A stretch of DNA of 64,000 nucleotides, taken from assembly GCA_963580455.1 (NCBI GenBank), contig OY756970.1, positions 13,392,001 through 13,456,000 of the forward strand, in the 5' to 3' direction. The notes below the pieces were generated by a model. The model was not told where the DNA came from, ran no database searches, and was given only the letters and a program-made list of their open reading frames with translations. This stretch comes from Euonymus europaeus. Lineage: Eukaryota; Streptophyta; Magnoliopsida; Celastrales; Celastraceae. Below are positions 48,144 through 58,344 of this stretch, piece by piece (within the stretch, counting starts at the first letter, position 1; each line of letters starts with the position of its first letter). The position numbers were made by a program, and so were the translations under genes.

Positions 48144-50078
48144 TCAGTTATCTTCCTCAAGAAGATCATCGGAGTTGAAACTCCTAGAAGATTTCTTGGA
48201 AGATTGCGTAGACTGTCCTTTTAATTCAGATAAGGTTTTTTGTAGAAGATGAGCAAGTTCATCTTCAGATATGGCTGAAATTAATTTGGAACTGATAAAA
48301 GATTTCATCCCAAGTAAATGGTGTTCAGACTTTTGAATCTGTTTGGTTTTGGCATCATTAGATGAGAACCATTTAAGTACATTGTCAGGGTAGGCTCTTG
48401 TGGCATCAAACTTGTCCCACCATTTGGTTCGATAAATTCGGACTAAATATGATAAACTTGCAGAGTCATCATGAAATTGATATTGCCAATTTGTGATCCA
48501 CGAGATGGCAAAGATTGAGAAAAAGTATAATAAAGGTGGTATGGCCATGTTCTGGGGTTGATAACGAGATCGGAAAATATCAAATCCTTCTCGGACAATG
48601 GATGGTAAAATTTCTTGAAGGGGTCCGAAGTGCCACCACCATTCATTAAACCAATTTGGAAAATGATAAGTTTGATTAACTTTAAATTGGAAAAACCATG
48701 AGTGCCTTTGCTCAGAGTTTTGAATTAAAAAAGCTTTTGTCCAAGCTTCTTGGTAATCCCAGTAAGAAAATCCTGAATGTTTAAAATTTACTGAAAATTG
48801 TTTTGTTTCATGTAACTGTTGTCCCCACATTGCCGGGGTTAAAACCTTTAAAATCATAACAGTGCAATGTGTAAGAACAAAATCTGGATTATGATACTTC
48901 TTCATGGAAATTGAATCAGTATCGATTAATATAAATTCATAAAATTTTTGGTCCTTGTTTAAATCTTGTGGCATGAAATGCCAATTTGGAGGAAAGACTT
49001 TAGAAACCACAGTTCTTGGATCTTTACTCTGAAATTCAGCTTCCATAAGAACAACCTTTTGATAAATCTGTTTATCAAAATATTTGGATACATAAGTAAA
49101 AGGTTGTGTTTGATTTTGGGATAAAGCCAAATTAGCAGCAGTTTTTAAAACAGGCTCAGAAATAATTAAAGCTGATCTAATGGGTGGTTTTTGTGCCTGG
49201 ATTGCTAAAGCAACCTCAGGGGTTTTCTGTAAAGATGAAACCCATTCTAAAAGGGAAGGATTGTTTAAAATCTCTTGAGGAATTGGGGTTTGGGGTTGAG
49301 GATCAGAAATTACCTCCTTACCTTTTGATCTTGTTTTGGCAAGAGCTATCTTCTGATCTTCTTCATTAGCAATGTCGGCCCATGATTTCTTTGGGAGGAT
49401 TGGTGCTGTATCTAAAGCATAAGATTCTTTTGAAAGTCTCTGCATTTGTGATCTGGTTGTTGGTGGAGACATTCTCCCTCGTCCTCTTCTAGAGGAAGTG
49501 CTCATGGTTGCTGTAATAAGATGATGAAGTGAACATCTATTTATAGAAGAAGTTAGTCCCCTTGATGTTTGTTGGATAAAAGGAAAAAATATATTTTTCC
49601 CAGATAAAGCTGTAGAAAGACCATCATGACTTACATGAAATGGTTTGATAAGATCAAGAAAAGGTGTCCCTAATATAACATATTTTGTAATATTTTGTAC
49701 ACCCAAAAAATCTAAAGTAAAAGAAGCATTGGATTTGCTTATTTTTGCATTGGATACTTTGTAGAGAATCTTAAGTTGTTCTCCTGCTGCAGTTTTCATG
49801 CCTTCAATTGTGTTTTCCCAATAATGATAAGGAACTAAATCAGATCGAAGGCAATTTAAATCTGCACCTGAATCTACTAAGGCAATGGTATCAAAAGAAT
49901 AAGAGTCACAAATAATAATTGTTATCTTGATAAACCATTTTTTACCAATAACTTGAGATAATAAACCTAAGAAGGGTTGATCATTTTTATAAGAACTTTC
50001 AACTAAAATTCCTTCTGTTTCTATCTTTCGTATGCGTTCATCTTCTTCTGAGTCACTAGGTGTCTCAGATGCCGTCAT
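48144..50078 (-). CDS. B1 aspartic protease plus tryptophan-rich ORF X
   Basis: 644 codons from ATG (50,076-50,078). Residues 1-190 form an AP domain: LVDSGADLNC with catalytic D69-S70-G71, and ILGTPF at 135-140. A second in-frame ATG (Met192, 49,503-49,505) begins MSTSSRRGRGRMSPPTTRSQ, a basic RG-rich start. A large tryptophan-rich domain follows, with YEFILIDTDS, FNEWWWHFGPLQEILPS, WITNWQYQFHDD and RIYRTKWWDKFD, and a Ser/Lys-rich tail. This second part resembles the protein encoded by ORF2 of florendovirus-type endogenous viruses, whose function is unknown. ORF X may be made separately: a TATA-like box lies 33-41 nt upstream of Met192. This is the only uninterrupted copy here; A4 carries a broken one. 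Confidence 0.8.
   Translation of the reverse strand: MTASETPSDSEEDERIRKIETEGILVESSYKNDQPFLGLLSQVIGKKWFIKITIIICDSYSFDTIALVDSGADLNCLRSDLVPYHYWENTIEGMKTAAGEQLKILYKVSNAKISKSNASFTLDFLGVQNITKYVILGTPFLDLIKPFHVSHDGLSTALSGKNIFFPFIQQTSRGLTSSINRCSLHHLITATMSTSSRRGRGRMSPPTTRSQMQRLSKESYALDTAPILPKKSWADIANEEDQKIALAKTRSKGKEVISDPQPQTPIPQEILNNPSLLEWVSSLQKTPEVALAIQAQKPPIRSALIISEPVLKTAANLALSQNQTQPFTYVSKYFDKQIYQKVVLMEAEFQSKDPRTVVSKVFPPNWHFMPQDLNKDQKFYEFILIDTDSISMKKYHNPDFVLTHCTVMILKVLTPAMWGQQLHETKQFSVNFKHSGFSYWDYQEAWTKAFLIQNSEQRHSWFFQFKVNQTYHFPNWFNEWWWHFGPLQEILPSIVREGFDIFRSRYQPQNMAIPPLLYFFSIFAISWITNWQYQFHDDSASLSYLVRIYRTKWWDKFDATRAYPDNVLKWFSSNDAKTKQIQKSEHHLLGMKSFISSKLISAISEDELAHLLQKTLSELKGQSTQSSKKSSRSFNSDDLLEEDN
49538..49546 (-). 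promoter_or_regulatory. internal TATA-like box before ORF X
   Basis: The minus strand reads CTATAAATAG inside AP coding sequence (codons for SSINR), 33-41 nt before the ORF X ATG at 49,505. No other ATG lies between an expected start about 30 nt downstream and Met192. The motif is kept in B0 (29,870-29,879) and A4 (about 57,938-57,946). Caulimoviruses have an analogous second promoter for a downstream gene. Confidence 0.5.
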
Positions 50079-50404
50079 TAGACCTTTTCCTTTATCGATA
50101 AGGGAGCTAGTTGATTTATTTTCATACGGTCATTCTTTTGCTGATTCCTAAGATTGTCAAGTTCGATTTTTATTGCAGAGATCTCTATCTGAAGATGTTG
50201 AATATCAGGAGTAAAAGAAGGTTCTACCTTTTGATCATGTTTGGATAAAATTTCTTTCAGATTATATGTTGCTCTAGGAGGAGCAATCTTATTATCGCAA
50301 TGAAATAAAGTTTGTTTTAATTTGTCTAAATAAGCTAATTTAACAGTAGAATCATCAATATGATTAACAACGTCTAAAAGGAATTCTTGATCCCTAGAAA
50401 GCAT
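50078..50404 (-). CDS. B1 ORF2: small helical protein
   Basis: 108 codons from ATG (50,402-50,404), 6 nt after the capsid stop. Its stop overlaps the AP start as TAATG. Predicted mostly helical: VKLAYLDKLKQTLFHCDNK early, and a heptad-like region IQHLQIEISAIKIELDNLRN. Size, coiled coil and position resemble virion-associated proteins of caulimovirids, but the sequence is not recognisably homologous. The tight spacing on both sides suggests reinitiation-type translation. Confidence 0.65.
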   Translation of the reverse strand: MLSRDQEFLLDVVNHIDDSTVKLAYLDKLKQTLFHCDNKIAPPRATYNLKEILSKHDQKVEPSFTPDIQHLQIEISAIKIELDNLRNQQKNDRMKINQLAPLSIKEKV

Positions 50405-50410
50405 GTTAAT

Positions 50411-51847
50411 TTAAAGATCAGAAGATGAAGAAGGAATATCATCATAATGGTTTTCATCATCAGATAAAGATAAAGATGAATCATCATCAGTGTCTAAAAG
50501 AATTAAATCTAATTTTGCAATAATCTTGTCATCCAGTTCTAACTCATTAATCCTTTGACGAACATTACAATACCTGGCAAAATGTCTTGGTTTATTGCAT
50601 TTGTAACAAGTTGGGTGTTTAGGTTTGTCAGGTTGGGAATTAGATTTTGGTTTGGGGTCGTCTTTCTTTTTATGAGATGATTTTGGTGCAAAGGAGTTTT
50701 TATAAAATCGGGAACGATAATTAGATCTAGGATAATAAGGTTTTTTGGAATAAGAAGATTTCTTAGAAGGGGAATCTTTTTGTTTAGAACAATTTTCTTC
50801 AAAACCAAATTGTTTACAGAAAGAACCTAACTCATTTCTAGATTTGGTTTGTTCATATTTTAATTGTTTATGTAACTTAATGTCAGAACATAATTGTAAA
50901 CCTACCTTCTGAATGTGATTGACTAGGTCACCATAGGTTAACTGATCATAAGGAATCTGATTGTTGTGTAAAGATTTAATCTTTTCTCGTACCTTATCAC
51001 CTAATAGGATTGGGAGACCTGCTAAGAATTTTTCTTTCCAAAAGGGTTGGTTGTTATCAGGCCGCATCATAACTCTGGTTAGAAAGGTATCTTTGTATTG
51101 CCGAAAATCATGGAGTTTTCGGCACCTTAAATTGGCTAAGAGTTCAGAAGACCTATCTCTAATACTAGATGGATCTCCTAAGAAATGTTTGGATATTGAA
51201 AATATAAGTGTGGCAACTGAATCCTGGATTTCGACGCCTAATTCTGTTTTGATAACTGTACCATCAGAAGCAGTTTTAACAGCATTAAGAATTTCATTTT
51301 GTTGAGCAGATGTAAGATGGTAATCCCACCATCCTTTTAACTGTCCTGTAAAACCAGCAATAATTAAGTTTGCAATAGCCTGGTCAGTTGTATCTGTTTT
51401 TGTTTTGTAAGCATTGCTGACCATCGTCATTTGTTGTAATAAATTAAGGATATTATAATCGGACATACCATCTATATTCCATTCATAAATGGTATCAGCA
51501 TTATATTTCATTTGGTTGGTTTGTTTTTCTTCTAACAGAATATCTGGTGGAGTGGTTTTGGAATAATAAAGTTTTTGGGGAGCTTGCCATGTCATTTTAT
51601 TGATTTCAAAATCAGAATTGGATGGAGTATCTCCATTTTTATCAAGATTATTGACAGCTGGAGTTGTAGATGACGTAGGAGTTTCAGGAATTTGTAAGGA
51701 GGGGAATTCTGTTAAAGTGGCAGTAAGTTCCTGTAATTTACTTTCTTTAATATCTTGTAATTTTCTCTCTATGGCAGTCATGAAATCAGAATCCTGAGGA
51801 GCTAACGTTTTTGCTAATTTGAGGGGTATCTCATAGGGTTTAAACAT
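50411..51847 (-). CDS. B1 capsid protein
   Basis: 478 codons from ATG (51,845-51,847) to TAA. After a 100-residue variable N-terminus comes the conserved core: TIYEWNIDGMSDYNILNLL, then NLIIAGFTGQLKGWWDYHLT, then ATLIFSISKHFLGDPSS and LLANLRCRKLHDFRQYKDTF. I(W/A)GFTGxLKGWWD is a hallmark of caulimovirid capsid cores. A Lys/Tyr/Ser-rich basic stretch precedes the zinc knuckle CYKCNKPRHFARYC (residues 414-427, C-x2-C-x4-H-x4-C), and the tail is acidic. Upstream (51,848-52,003) further viral sequence is open to the LTR and reads as an N-terminal extension of the B polyprotein. The A units carry no such core. Confidence 0.85.
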   Translation of the reverse strand: MFKPYEIPLKLAKTLAPQDSDFMTAIERKLQDIKESKLQELTATLTEFPSLQIPETPTSSTTPAVNNLDKNGDTPSNSDFEINKMTWQAPQKLYYSKTTPPDILLEEKQTNQMKYNADTIYEWNIDGMSDYNILNLLQQMTMVSNAYKTKTDTTDQAIANLIIAGFTGQLKGWWDYHLTSAQQNEILNAVKTASDGTVIKTELGVEIQDSVATLIFSISKHFLGDPSSIRDRSSELLANLRCRKLHDFRQYKDTFLTRVMMRPDNNQPFWKEKFLAGLPILLGDKVREKIKSLHNNQIPYDQLTYGDLVNHIQKVGLQLCSDIKLHKQLKYEQTKSRNELGSFCKQFGFEENCSKQKDSPSKKSSYSKKPYYPRSNYRSRFYKNSFAPKSSHKKKDDPKPKSNSQPDKPKHPTCYKCNKPRHFARYCNVRQRINELELDDKIIAKLDLILLDTDDDSSLSLSDDENHYDDIPSSSSDL

Positions 51848-52003
51848 TGGCTTGTCTGAATTCTTCGTAATGGTTGGCTTTTGAACATAATCTTCAATCC
51901 TAGTTAACTGCTGACCAATTGTGGACAGATGTTGGTTTGTAAAATTATTTTGTTCTATAATGCCTTTGAACTCCTCAGCTTTAGAGACCTTAAATGGTGT
52001 AGC
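51848..52003 (-). pseudogene. truncated viral sequence upstream of B1 capsid
   Basis: The sequence TKNSDKPMFKPYE and, further upstream, QHLSTIGQQLTRIEDYVQK can be read in the capsid frame, so the ATG at 51,847 may be internal to a longer ORF. The true 5' end of B1 is lost at the Gypsy LTR (52,004), and no B-type leader or movement gene is visible. Confidence 0.5.
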
Positions 52004-54104
52004 TGTGACGCCCTGACCCAGAATTCACGCACTGAGCCGGGAGCGCCACTTTAGGCGTGTGCCCCGTCAAGGACCTCACCACACGCCAACCTAACCCCGG
52101 ATTCTAACAGAAATCCGACAGCACCTCCCCGTATATCGGAGGGTGCCAAACTGGAGTCACATCTCATTTAAAACGAAAAAAATAATCAATAATAATCAGA
52201 GAAATTCCGCAGCCTAACAGGGCCTCTGGCCATCTATCCACATTCACACACTAGGCAGGGCCTCAGGCCTCCTAATCACATGCAATCAATAAGCAAAACA
52301 TATTCATATCAATAATATCATCAGAGACTATCAAAGTCTATCAATCCGGACTCAAGGTCCTATATCCAGGTACGAGAGTCCCGATCACACGGCATACCTC
52401 CCGACCATCCATCAAACATACCGAAAAGGTATTTAAGCAACATAATAGTCAACCAATAAAAGTACTACATGTACTTAATTCATGACCAAGGTTCTCAAAC
52501 AACCAAATACATATCCTAGTACTCCTAGGGTGGCCTTCCATGTCACGCCGCCTCCTACTGATCCGCAGCCTGGTTCTCAGCACCAGTCTCACCTGAAGGA
52601 TACAGAAAAGTAATAGGGTGAGCAGGAGGCTCAGTAGGGAAACCAAAATGAATCATAAGAACGTAAAGACTGAATATTGAAACAAGCTCAATGCAGCAAC
52701 ATGACATCCTAAAATGTCACAACAATGTATAACCTCGGGCTACACCCTACAGCGCCTGGCACTAGTCAACGAATATTCCGAAAAATCATTGGAACCCTTG
52801 CACTTGCCCCGGAACGACTATAGGTGCACCTACACCATGGAAATCCCAATTTTCGGCAACAATGTGCCCATTCGGTATCCAACATCATCACAAAAGTATA
52901 ACTTAAGGATACTACGAGTCCATACTCGTAGACCCAATGCATCTATAATTCATGTCCAATAATGTCATGCAAAAGAAGCTCGTATATATAACAATCCTAT
53001 TTATGTACATAACTACATGATGCATGAACGAGGTTTATCATGCCCAATAGATGATTAAGCATTCAAAGGGTATGCAAATTCTTCAATAACCAACAACAAG
53101 GTTCGTTCTTCCTAAGAAACAATTTAGGCAAGAACACAAATAATAAAGACCAATGAAGAATTTCAACCGCTCTTTAGAGAAGAACAATACGATAGAAAAT
53201 GGGGTAAGAATCCCTACCTCAATTCCCAAGCAAAAGCTTACCAACTCAAATTCCCAAAACTAGGGTTTCGAGCTTCTCTCTCAACCTATCCATTTCAACC
53301 AACCAATCCCATATACTGATATCAATAACATCCATATACCATAAAAATATGAATTTAATCATAAATCAAGAGAGACATACCTTCTCTCTCTAGGATTTCA
53401 CCAAATCCTCCAAACTCCACCCAATTCAAAACTCAACCTAAACCAATGATCAAACCTAGTAAAACAATCATAAATAACCCTAGAATCAACATATATAAAC
53501 CCCAAAACTTAACCCTTCACGAATCATGCTAGATCTAACGAAAACCTAGAATTTTGAAACATGGAAAAACTCACCTTTGATCTTAAAATCCCTTGGAATG
53601 TTGCTTGAATCTTCAACCCAAGCTCCAAATCTTCAATAATCTCTTAAAACCTCACTTTCTCTCTTTGATTTTTTTTCTCTCTCTCTCACTAGAATCAAGT
53701 CTCACGAAGAAAATACCATTTCTGGTCGCGTACTGGTTTTTAACAGCTCGGGGAGCGCCTAGGCGCTCAGAATTTGCGCCTAGGCGTATTGACCTTAAGT
53801 TTAAATTTTTAACCCACTGTCCCATCCAAATTTTGTACACGCCTAGGCGACCGCCTAGGCGCCCTCCTAGGCGTGTGGCCTTACATTTTTAGCTCCGTCT
53901 CGTTCTTAGCTTCGATTTGATATATTATGGGCCCGAAATAGACATCTGTGCTAAAAGTTATGACCGATTTACCGAACCTAGTTCAAAATCTATCATTTAG
54001 GCCTTATACACTTCCAATGGTCCGTTATCACTTCGAACCCATTTTTCAATAATTTATTACTTAAAATTTAACCAAACATAATATTTTTGGGTCGGGATCT
54101 CACA
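52004..54104 (-). mobile_element. Gypsy 3' LTR
   Basis: On the minus strand it starts TGTGAGATCCCGACCC (54,104) and ends CAGGGCGTCACA (52,004), 2,101 bp. A polypurine tract (AAGGGGGAAGGGA) directly precedes it and pol precedes that, which makes it the 3' LTR. It is related to the solo LTR at 37,447 (shared TGTGA..CCCGACCCAAAAAT start and GGGCGT.ACA end). Palindromes CGCCTAGGCG lie at 53,757-53,873. Its outer end abuts viral capsid sequence, so the parent element inserted into a B unit. Confidence 0.9.
53757..53873. repeat. array of CGCCTAGGCG palindromes
   Basis: Four full copies and one partial copy, at 231-347 bp from the LTR start, the same offset as the CGTCCGGACG array in the solo LTR. 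Confidence 0.95.
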
Positions 54105-54119
54105 TCCCTTCCCCCTTAA
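54105..54119 (-). other. polypurine tract of the Gypsy element
   Basis: The minus strand reads AAGGGGGAAGGGA immediately before the LTR TG. This is the plus-strand DNA primer of LTR retrotransposons. Confidence 0.85.
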
Positions 54120-54142
54120 ACAAATTTCGTCCCGAAATTTAG

Positions 54143-54694
54143 TTATGTACCTGGATTTTTGAACAAAACCGGGTACTTGTCCATCATACGAGATTCCAAC
54201 TCCCAAGTTGCTTCTTCCGTGCCATGGTACATCCACTTCACTTTTACCAAAGGAATTATACTCGTTCTCGTGACCTTATTTTGACGGTCCAAGATTTTAA
54301 TCGGTTGAAGAGTATAGCTCCCATCTTCCTCAACCTCCAAGGTGGTCCAATCCAATACATGTGTAGGGTCCGGCTCATACTTCCGGAGCATAGAGACATG
54401 AAATACATTATGAATCCTTTCTAGCTTAGTTGGCAGAGCCAACCGATATGCTACCGGTCCCACCATTTCTAGAATTTCAAATGGTCCCACAAACCTTGGT
54501 GCTAACTTTCCCTGTTTACTATACCGTTGAACACCATGTCTCGGACTAACTTTGAGGAAGACCTTGTCTCCCACCGCAAACTCCAACGGTCTTCTTCTAT
54601 TATCAGCATATGACTTTTGACGACTCTGTGCGGTGACAAGCCGCCTCTTAATCTCCTCAACTCGCTCTTGAGCCTTTTTGACCAATTTCGGTCC
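54143..54694 (-). pseudogene. Gypsy integrase C-terminus with chromodomain, truncated
   Basis: The frame is open from the junction to a TAA at 54,143, about 180 codons of element sequence. Order: KSYADNRRRPLEFAVGDKVF, LKVSPRHGV, GKLAPRFVGPFEILEMVGPV, LPTKLERIHNVFHVSMLRKY, then the chromodomain part PLVKVKWMYHGTEEATWELE. This is the GPF/Y module and C-terminal chromodomain of Tekay/Del-type Ty3/Gypsy integrase. Everything upstream (gag, protease, RT, most of integrase) is missing. At about 54,695 it switches to viral A sequence; the apparent start of the long frame is viral DNA read out of frame. Confidence 0.9.
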
Positions 54695-54696
54695 CG

Positions 54697-55241
54697 AAAG
54701 ATTTGGAAGATCTGGAAGATTTTGAGGCTTTTGGAGTGAAAGGATAAGATGCCCAATCAATGCTGGGGTCATCACTGTCTAACTCGAAGTATTCAAAGAA
54801 CGGCAATTGTTTTTGTATTAGTTCGAGAAAATCATAATATCGGTTTTGAATAGACTGTCTTTTCTCACCTGCATAATGACTGAGGAACCAGTCTCTTTTG
54901 GCTGTATTTTGAGAAGAATAAAAATCTTTTTTTAATGATTGTTTATCGATAACAAAATTATCACAGACAAGAACATTTAACTCTGGGTCATTATTATCAA
55001 CCATTGGTTCATATGACTTAAAGAGTTTAATATCTCTTTCTTCAGTTTTAATCGTATAATCATTACGACTTAGGATATTAAATCTGAATTCCTTTTTATA
55101 TATTTTGTTTATTTCAACTCGGGGAATATCCCAATCATCAACGTCCCTAACTAAATCTTCAAGATTAATTTCTTCTTGATTGACGATTCTATCGTCTGAT
55201 ATAGTTGAAGACGTAGAAGTTGATCTAAAAAGAGAACTCAT
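54697..55241 (-). pseudogene. A3: truncated A unit, movement remnant plus linker
   Basis: ATG (55,239-55,241) starts MSSLFRSTSTSST. At about 55,006 SYEP joins MVDNNDPEL, an in-frame deletion of about 870 bp relative to A4 that removes the movement core and the Ser-rich linker. The frame runs on through YYDFLELIQKQLPFFEYFEL and WASYPFTPKASKSSRSSKS until the Gypsy junction at about 54,695. No knuckle, protease or RT remain. Confidence 0.85.
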
Positions 55242-56536
55242 GTTTGATTAATACCCTCAACTTGATGCTTTACCAAGGATATCGCGCTGGCACTTACTGG
55301 GCTGTCTGTCGCCCCTTACTGGCCCCCTTTTGTCCTTGGTTTCCACAAAGCATTAGCATGGTATGAAATCAACCATAAGTCCCTTAATATACAACCACTT
55401 GCCCCAACCTCTGATACCATAACGGGAAGGATCATGCAAGCAGGGAAGAAACTAAGCTATTCGATTCAGTTAACGAGTTGATGCTTGTGATTTTCACAGA
55501 GGCTCACTAAACTCAATATATAAATTGGACTCGACAGACTTAATTGTCCTGAGTCGCCTTGATTATAACAAAGAAATGGAGGAAGAAGAACAGAGATCTA
55601 TAAACATAAAATTAAGTAAAGCAAGAACAGAAACATAAATAAATTTAACAATGCTAAAGCAATTGCAATATCAAGCATTATAAAATAAATGATGAATAAA
55701 AGAACATAAAGAACATAAAGATCTTCGGGGCTTTATAACCACAGGCGGCAGAGCCGACCGTTTGTGGCGCCGTCGAAGCAAGACATAAATAAAACAATAA
55801 CAGAGGCGGTAGAACCAGCCATAAGATGAACAATATATGAACAATTAAACAATAAAGGCGGTTAAACCAGCCATGGATATTATTGAATGCATTCAAAAGC
55901 TGTAAGTAAGAAACAAGATAAACTTACAGACTTTTGAATGCCTGCTTGTAGCTTACATTGAGAGGAGGGAACTCTGTAGTTCCCGTTTTTGATAAGAGAG
56001 GAAGGTTTTTAGAGAAGAGAGGTTGAGAGAATTCTAAGTTCCCAGCCAAAGATGTCTAAGAACCAAAAGATTTGTAAGAGCCAAAAGATGTGTAACTAAG
56101 GCATAGGTGGTCTCTTTTATAGATTAAGAGGTTACCTTTACAATGATTAAAATAAATGCTAAAAGTTGAATAGTGGAACTTGAATAGTGGTCAATGTCTC
56201 CCACTTTTGAAATGATGCTCCACTTTTCATGATAAATGTTGCTTTTATGGAAAAGCAATAACCTTGTCTTCTTATCCATAATGTCTTCATGTTTCATGCT
56301 TCAACCCGAAAGGGCATAATGGTATTTTTAGCAAATACCCAGCTTTCAACGGATTTGTCATTTTCTTTACCACCGACCGTTTGAGGTGGAATAGCTAAGT
56401 CTATTAACCCAGACTCAGTTAGGTACCTTGTAGGATTTTTGAGCTTTTGAGTAAAGCTTCCAACTATCAACGGATTTGGTTATTTCTTTACCACCTACCG
56501 TTTGAGGTGGAATAGTCAAGCCATAACTGGGCATGA
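55242..56536 (-). promoter_or_regulatory. viral promoter/leader between A4/B and A3
   Basis: In transcription order: two 121-bp repeats (CAACGG at 56,348 and 56,468), TATA box CTATAAAA (56,115-56,122), uORF ATGTAA (55,953-55,958), stem-loop (55,889-55,941), primer site (55,408-55,419), then the A3 ATG. The upstream half is B-type and the downstream half leads into A, so B and A units share one control region. Confidence 0.8.
55408..55419 (-). other. initiator tRNA-Met primer-binding site (A3)
   Basis: The minus strand reads TGGTATCAGAGG, same context as the other three. Confidence 0.9.
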
Positions 56537-58344
56537 TCAGTTATCTTCCTCAAGAAGATCATCGGAGTTGAAACTCCTAGAAGATTTCTTGGAAGATTGC
56601 GTAGACTGTCCTTTTAATTCAGATAAGGTTTTTTGAAGAAGATGAGCAAGTTCATCTTCAGATGTGGCTGAAATTAATTTGGAACTGATAAAAGATTTCA
56701 TCCGAAGTAAATGGTGTTCAGACTTTTGAATCTGTTTGGTTTTGGCATCATTAGATGAGAACCATTTAAGTACATTGTCAGGAAAGGCTCTTGTGGCATC
56801 AAACTTGTCCCACCATTTGGTTCGATAAATTCGGACTAAATATGATAAACTTGCAGAGTCATCATGAAATTGATATTGCCAATTTGTGATCCACGAGATG
56901 GCAAAGATTGAGAAAAAGTATAATAAAGGTGGTATGGCCATGTTCCGGGGTTGATAACGAGATCGAAAAATATCAAATCCTTCTCGGACAATGGATGGTA
57001 AAATTTCTTGAAGGGGTCCGAGGTGCCACCACCATTCATTAAACCAATTTGGAAAATGATAATTTGATTAACTTTAAATTGGAAAAACCATGAGTGGCTT
57101 TGCTCAAAGTTTTGAATTAAAAAAGCTTTTGTCCAAGCTTCTTGGTAATCCCAGTAAGAAAATCCTGAAGGTTTAAAATTTACTGAAAATTGTTTTGTTT
57201 CATGTAACTGTTGTCCCCACATTGCCGGTGTTAAAACCTTTAAAATCATAACAGTGCAATGTGTAAGAACAGAATCTGGATTATGATACTTCTTCATGGA
57301 AATTGAATCAGTATCGATTAATATAAATTCATAAATTTTTTGGTTCTTGTTTAAATCTTGTGGCAGGAAATGCCAATTTGGAGGAAAGACTTTAGAGACC
57401 ACAGTTCTTGGATCTTTACTCTGAAATTCAGTTTCCATAAGAACAACCTTTTGATAAATTTTTTTTTATCAAAATATTTGGATATATAAGTAAAAGGTTG
57501 CGTTTGATTCTGTGATAAAGCCATATTGGCAGCAGTTTTTAAAACAGGCTCAGAAATAATTAAAGCTGAACTAATGGGTGGTTTTTGTGCCTGGATTGCT
57601 AAAGCAACCTCAGGGATTTTCTGTAAAGATGAAACCCATTCTAAAAGGGAAGGATTGTTTAAAATCTCTTGAGGAATTGGGGTTTGGGGTTGAGGATCAG
57701 AAATTACCTCTTTACCTTTTGATCTTGCAAGAGCTAACTTTTGATCTTCTTCATCAGCAATGTCGGCCTATGATTTCTTTGGGAGGATTGGTGCTGTATC
57801 TAAAGCATAAGATTCTTTTGAAAGTCTCTGCATTTGTGATCTGGTTGTTGGTGGAGACATTCTCCCTCGTCCTCTTCTAGAGGAAGTGCTCATGGTTGCT
57901 GTAATAAGATGATGAAGTGAACATCTATTTATAGAAGAATTTAGTCCTTTTGATGTTTGTTGGATAAAAGGAAAAAATATATTTTTCCCAGATAAAGCTG
58001 TAGAAAGACCATCATGACTTACATGAAATGGTTTGAAAAGATCAAGGAAAGGTATCCCTAAGATAACATATTTTGTAATATTTTGTACACCCAAAAAATC
58101 TAAAGTAAAAGAAGCATTGGAATTGCTTATTTTTGCATTGGATACTTTGTAGAGAATCTTAAGTTGTTCTCCTGCTGCAGTTTTGATGCCTTCAATTGTG
58201 TTTTCCCAATAATGATAAGGAACTAAATCAGAACGAAGGCAATTTAAATCTGCACCTGAATCTACTAAGGCAATAGTATCAAAAGAATAAGAGTCACAAA
58301 CAATAATAGTTATTTTGATAAACCATTTTTGACCAATAACTTGA
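56537..58344 (-). pseudogene. B-type 3' part of recombinant A4/B: AP and ORF X, broken
   Basis: It continues in frame from A-type sequence with the B-type AP (LVDSGADLNC about 58,250-58,280; ILGIPF). ORF X starts at MSTSSRRGRGRM (57,892). Three lesions follow: a Trp codon changed to TAG (about 57,768), a length change in a T-run (about 57,460), and a lost base near 57,061 that turns YHFPNWFNEWWWHFG out of frame. The rest is open (from 56,941) to the normal end SDDLLEEDN. The nearly identical B1 copy shows what each site looked like. Confidence 0.85.

Noticed and set aside
42766..55006. Movement-gene deletions as spliced RNAs copied back into DNA
   Set aside because: The intact copy has no GT donor or AG acceptor at the joints. 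Short microhomologies explain A1 and A2 better.
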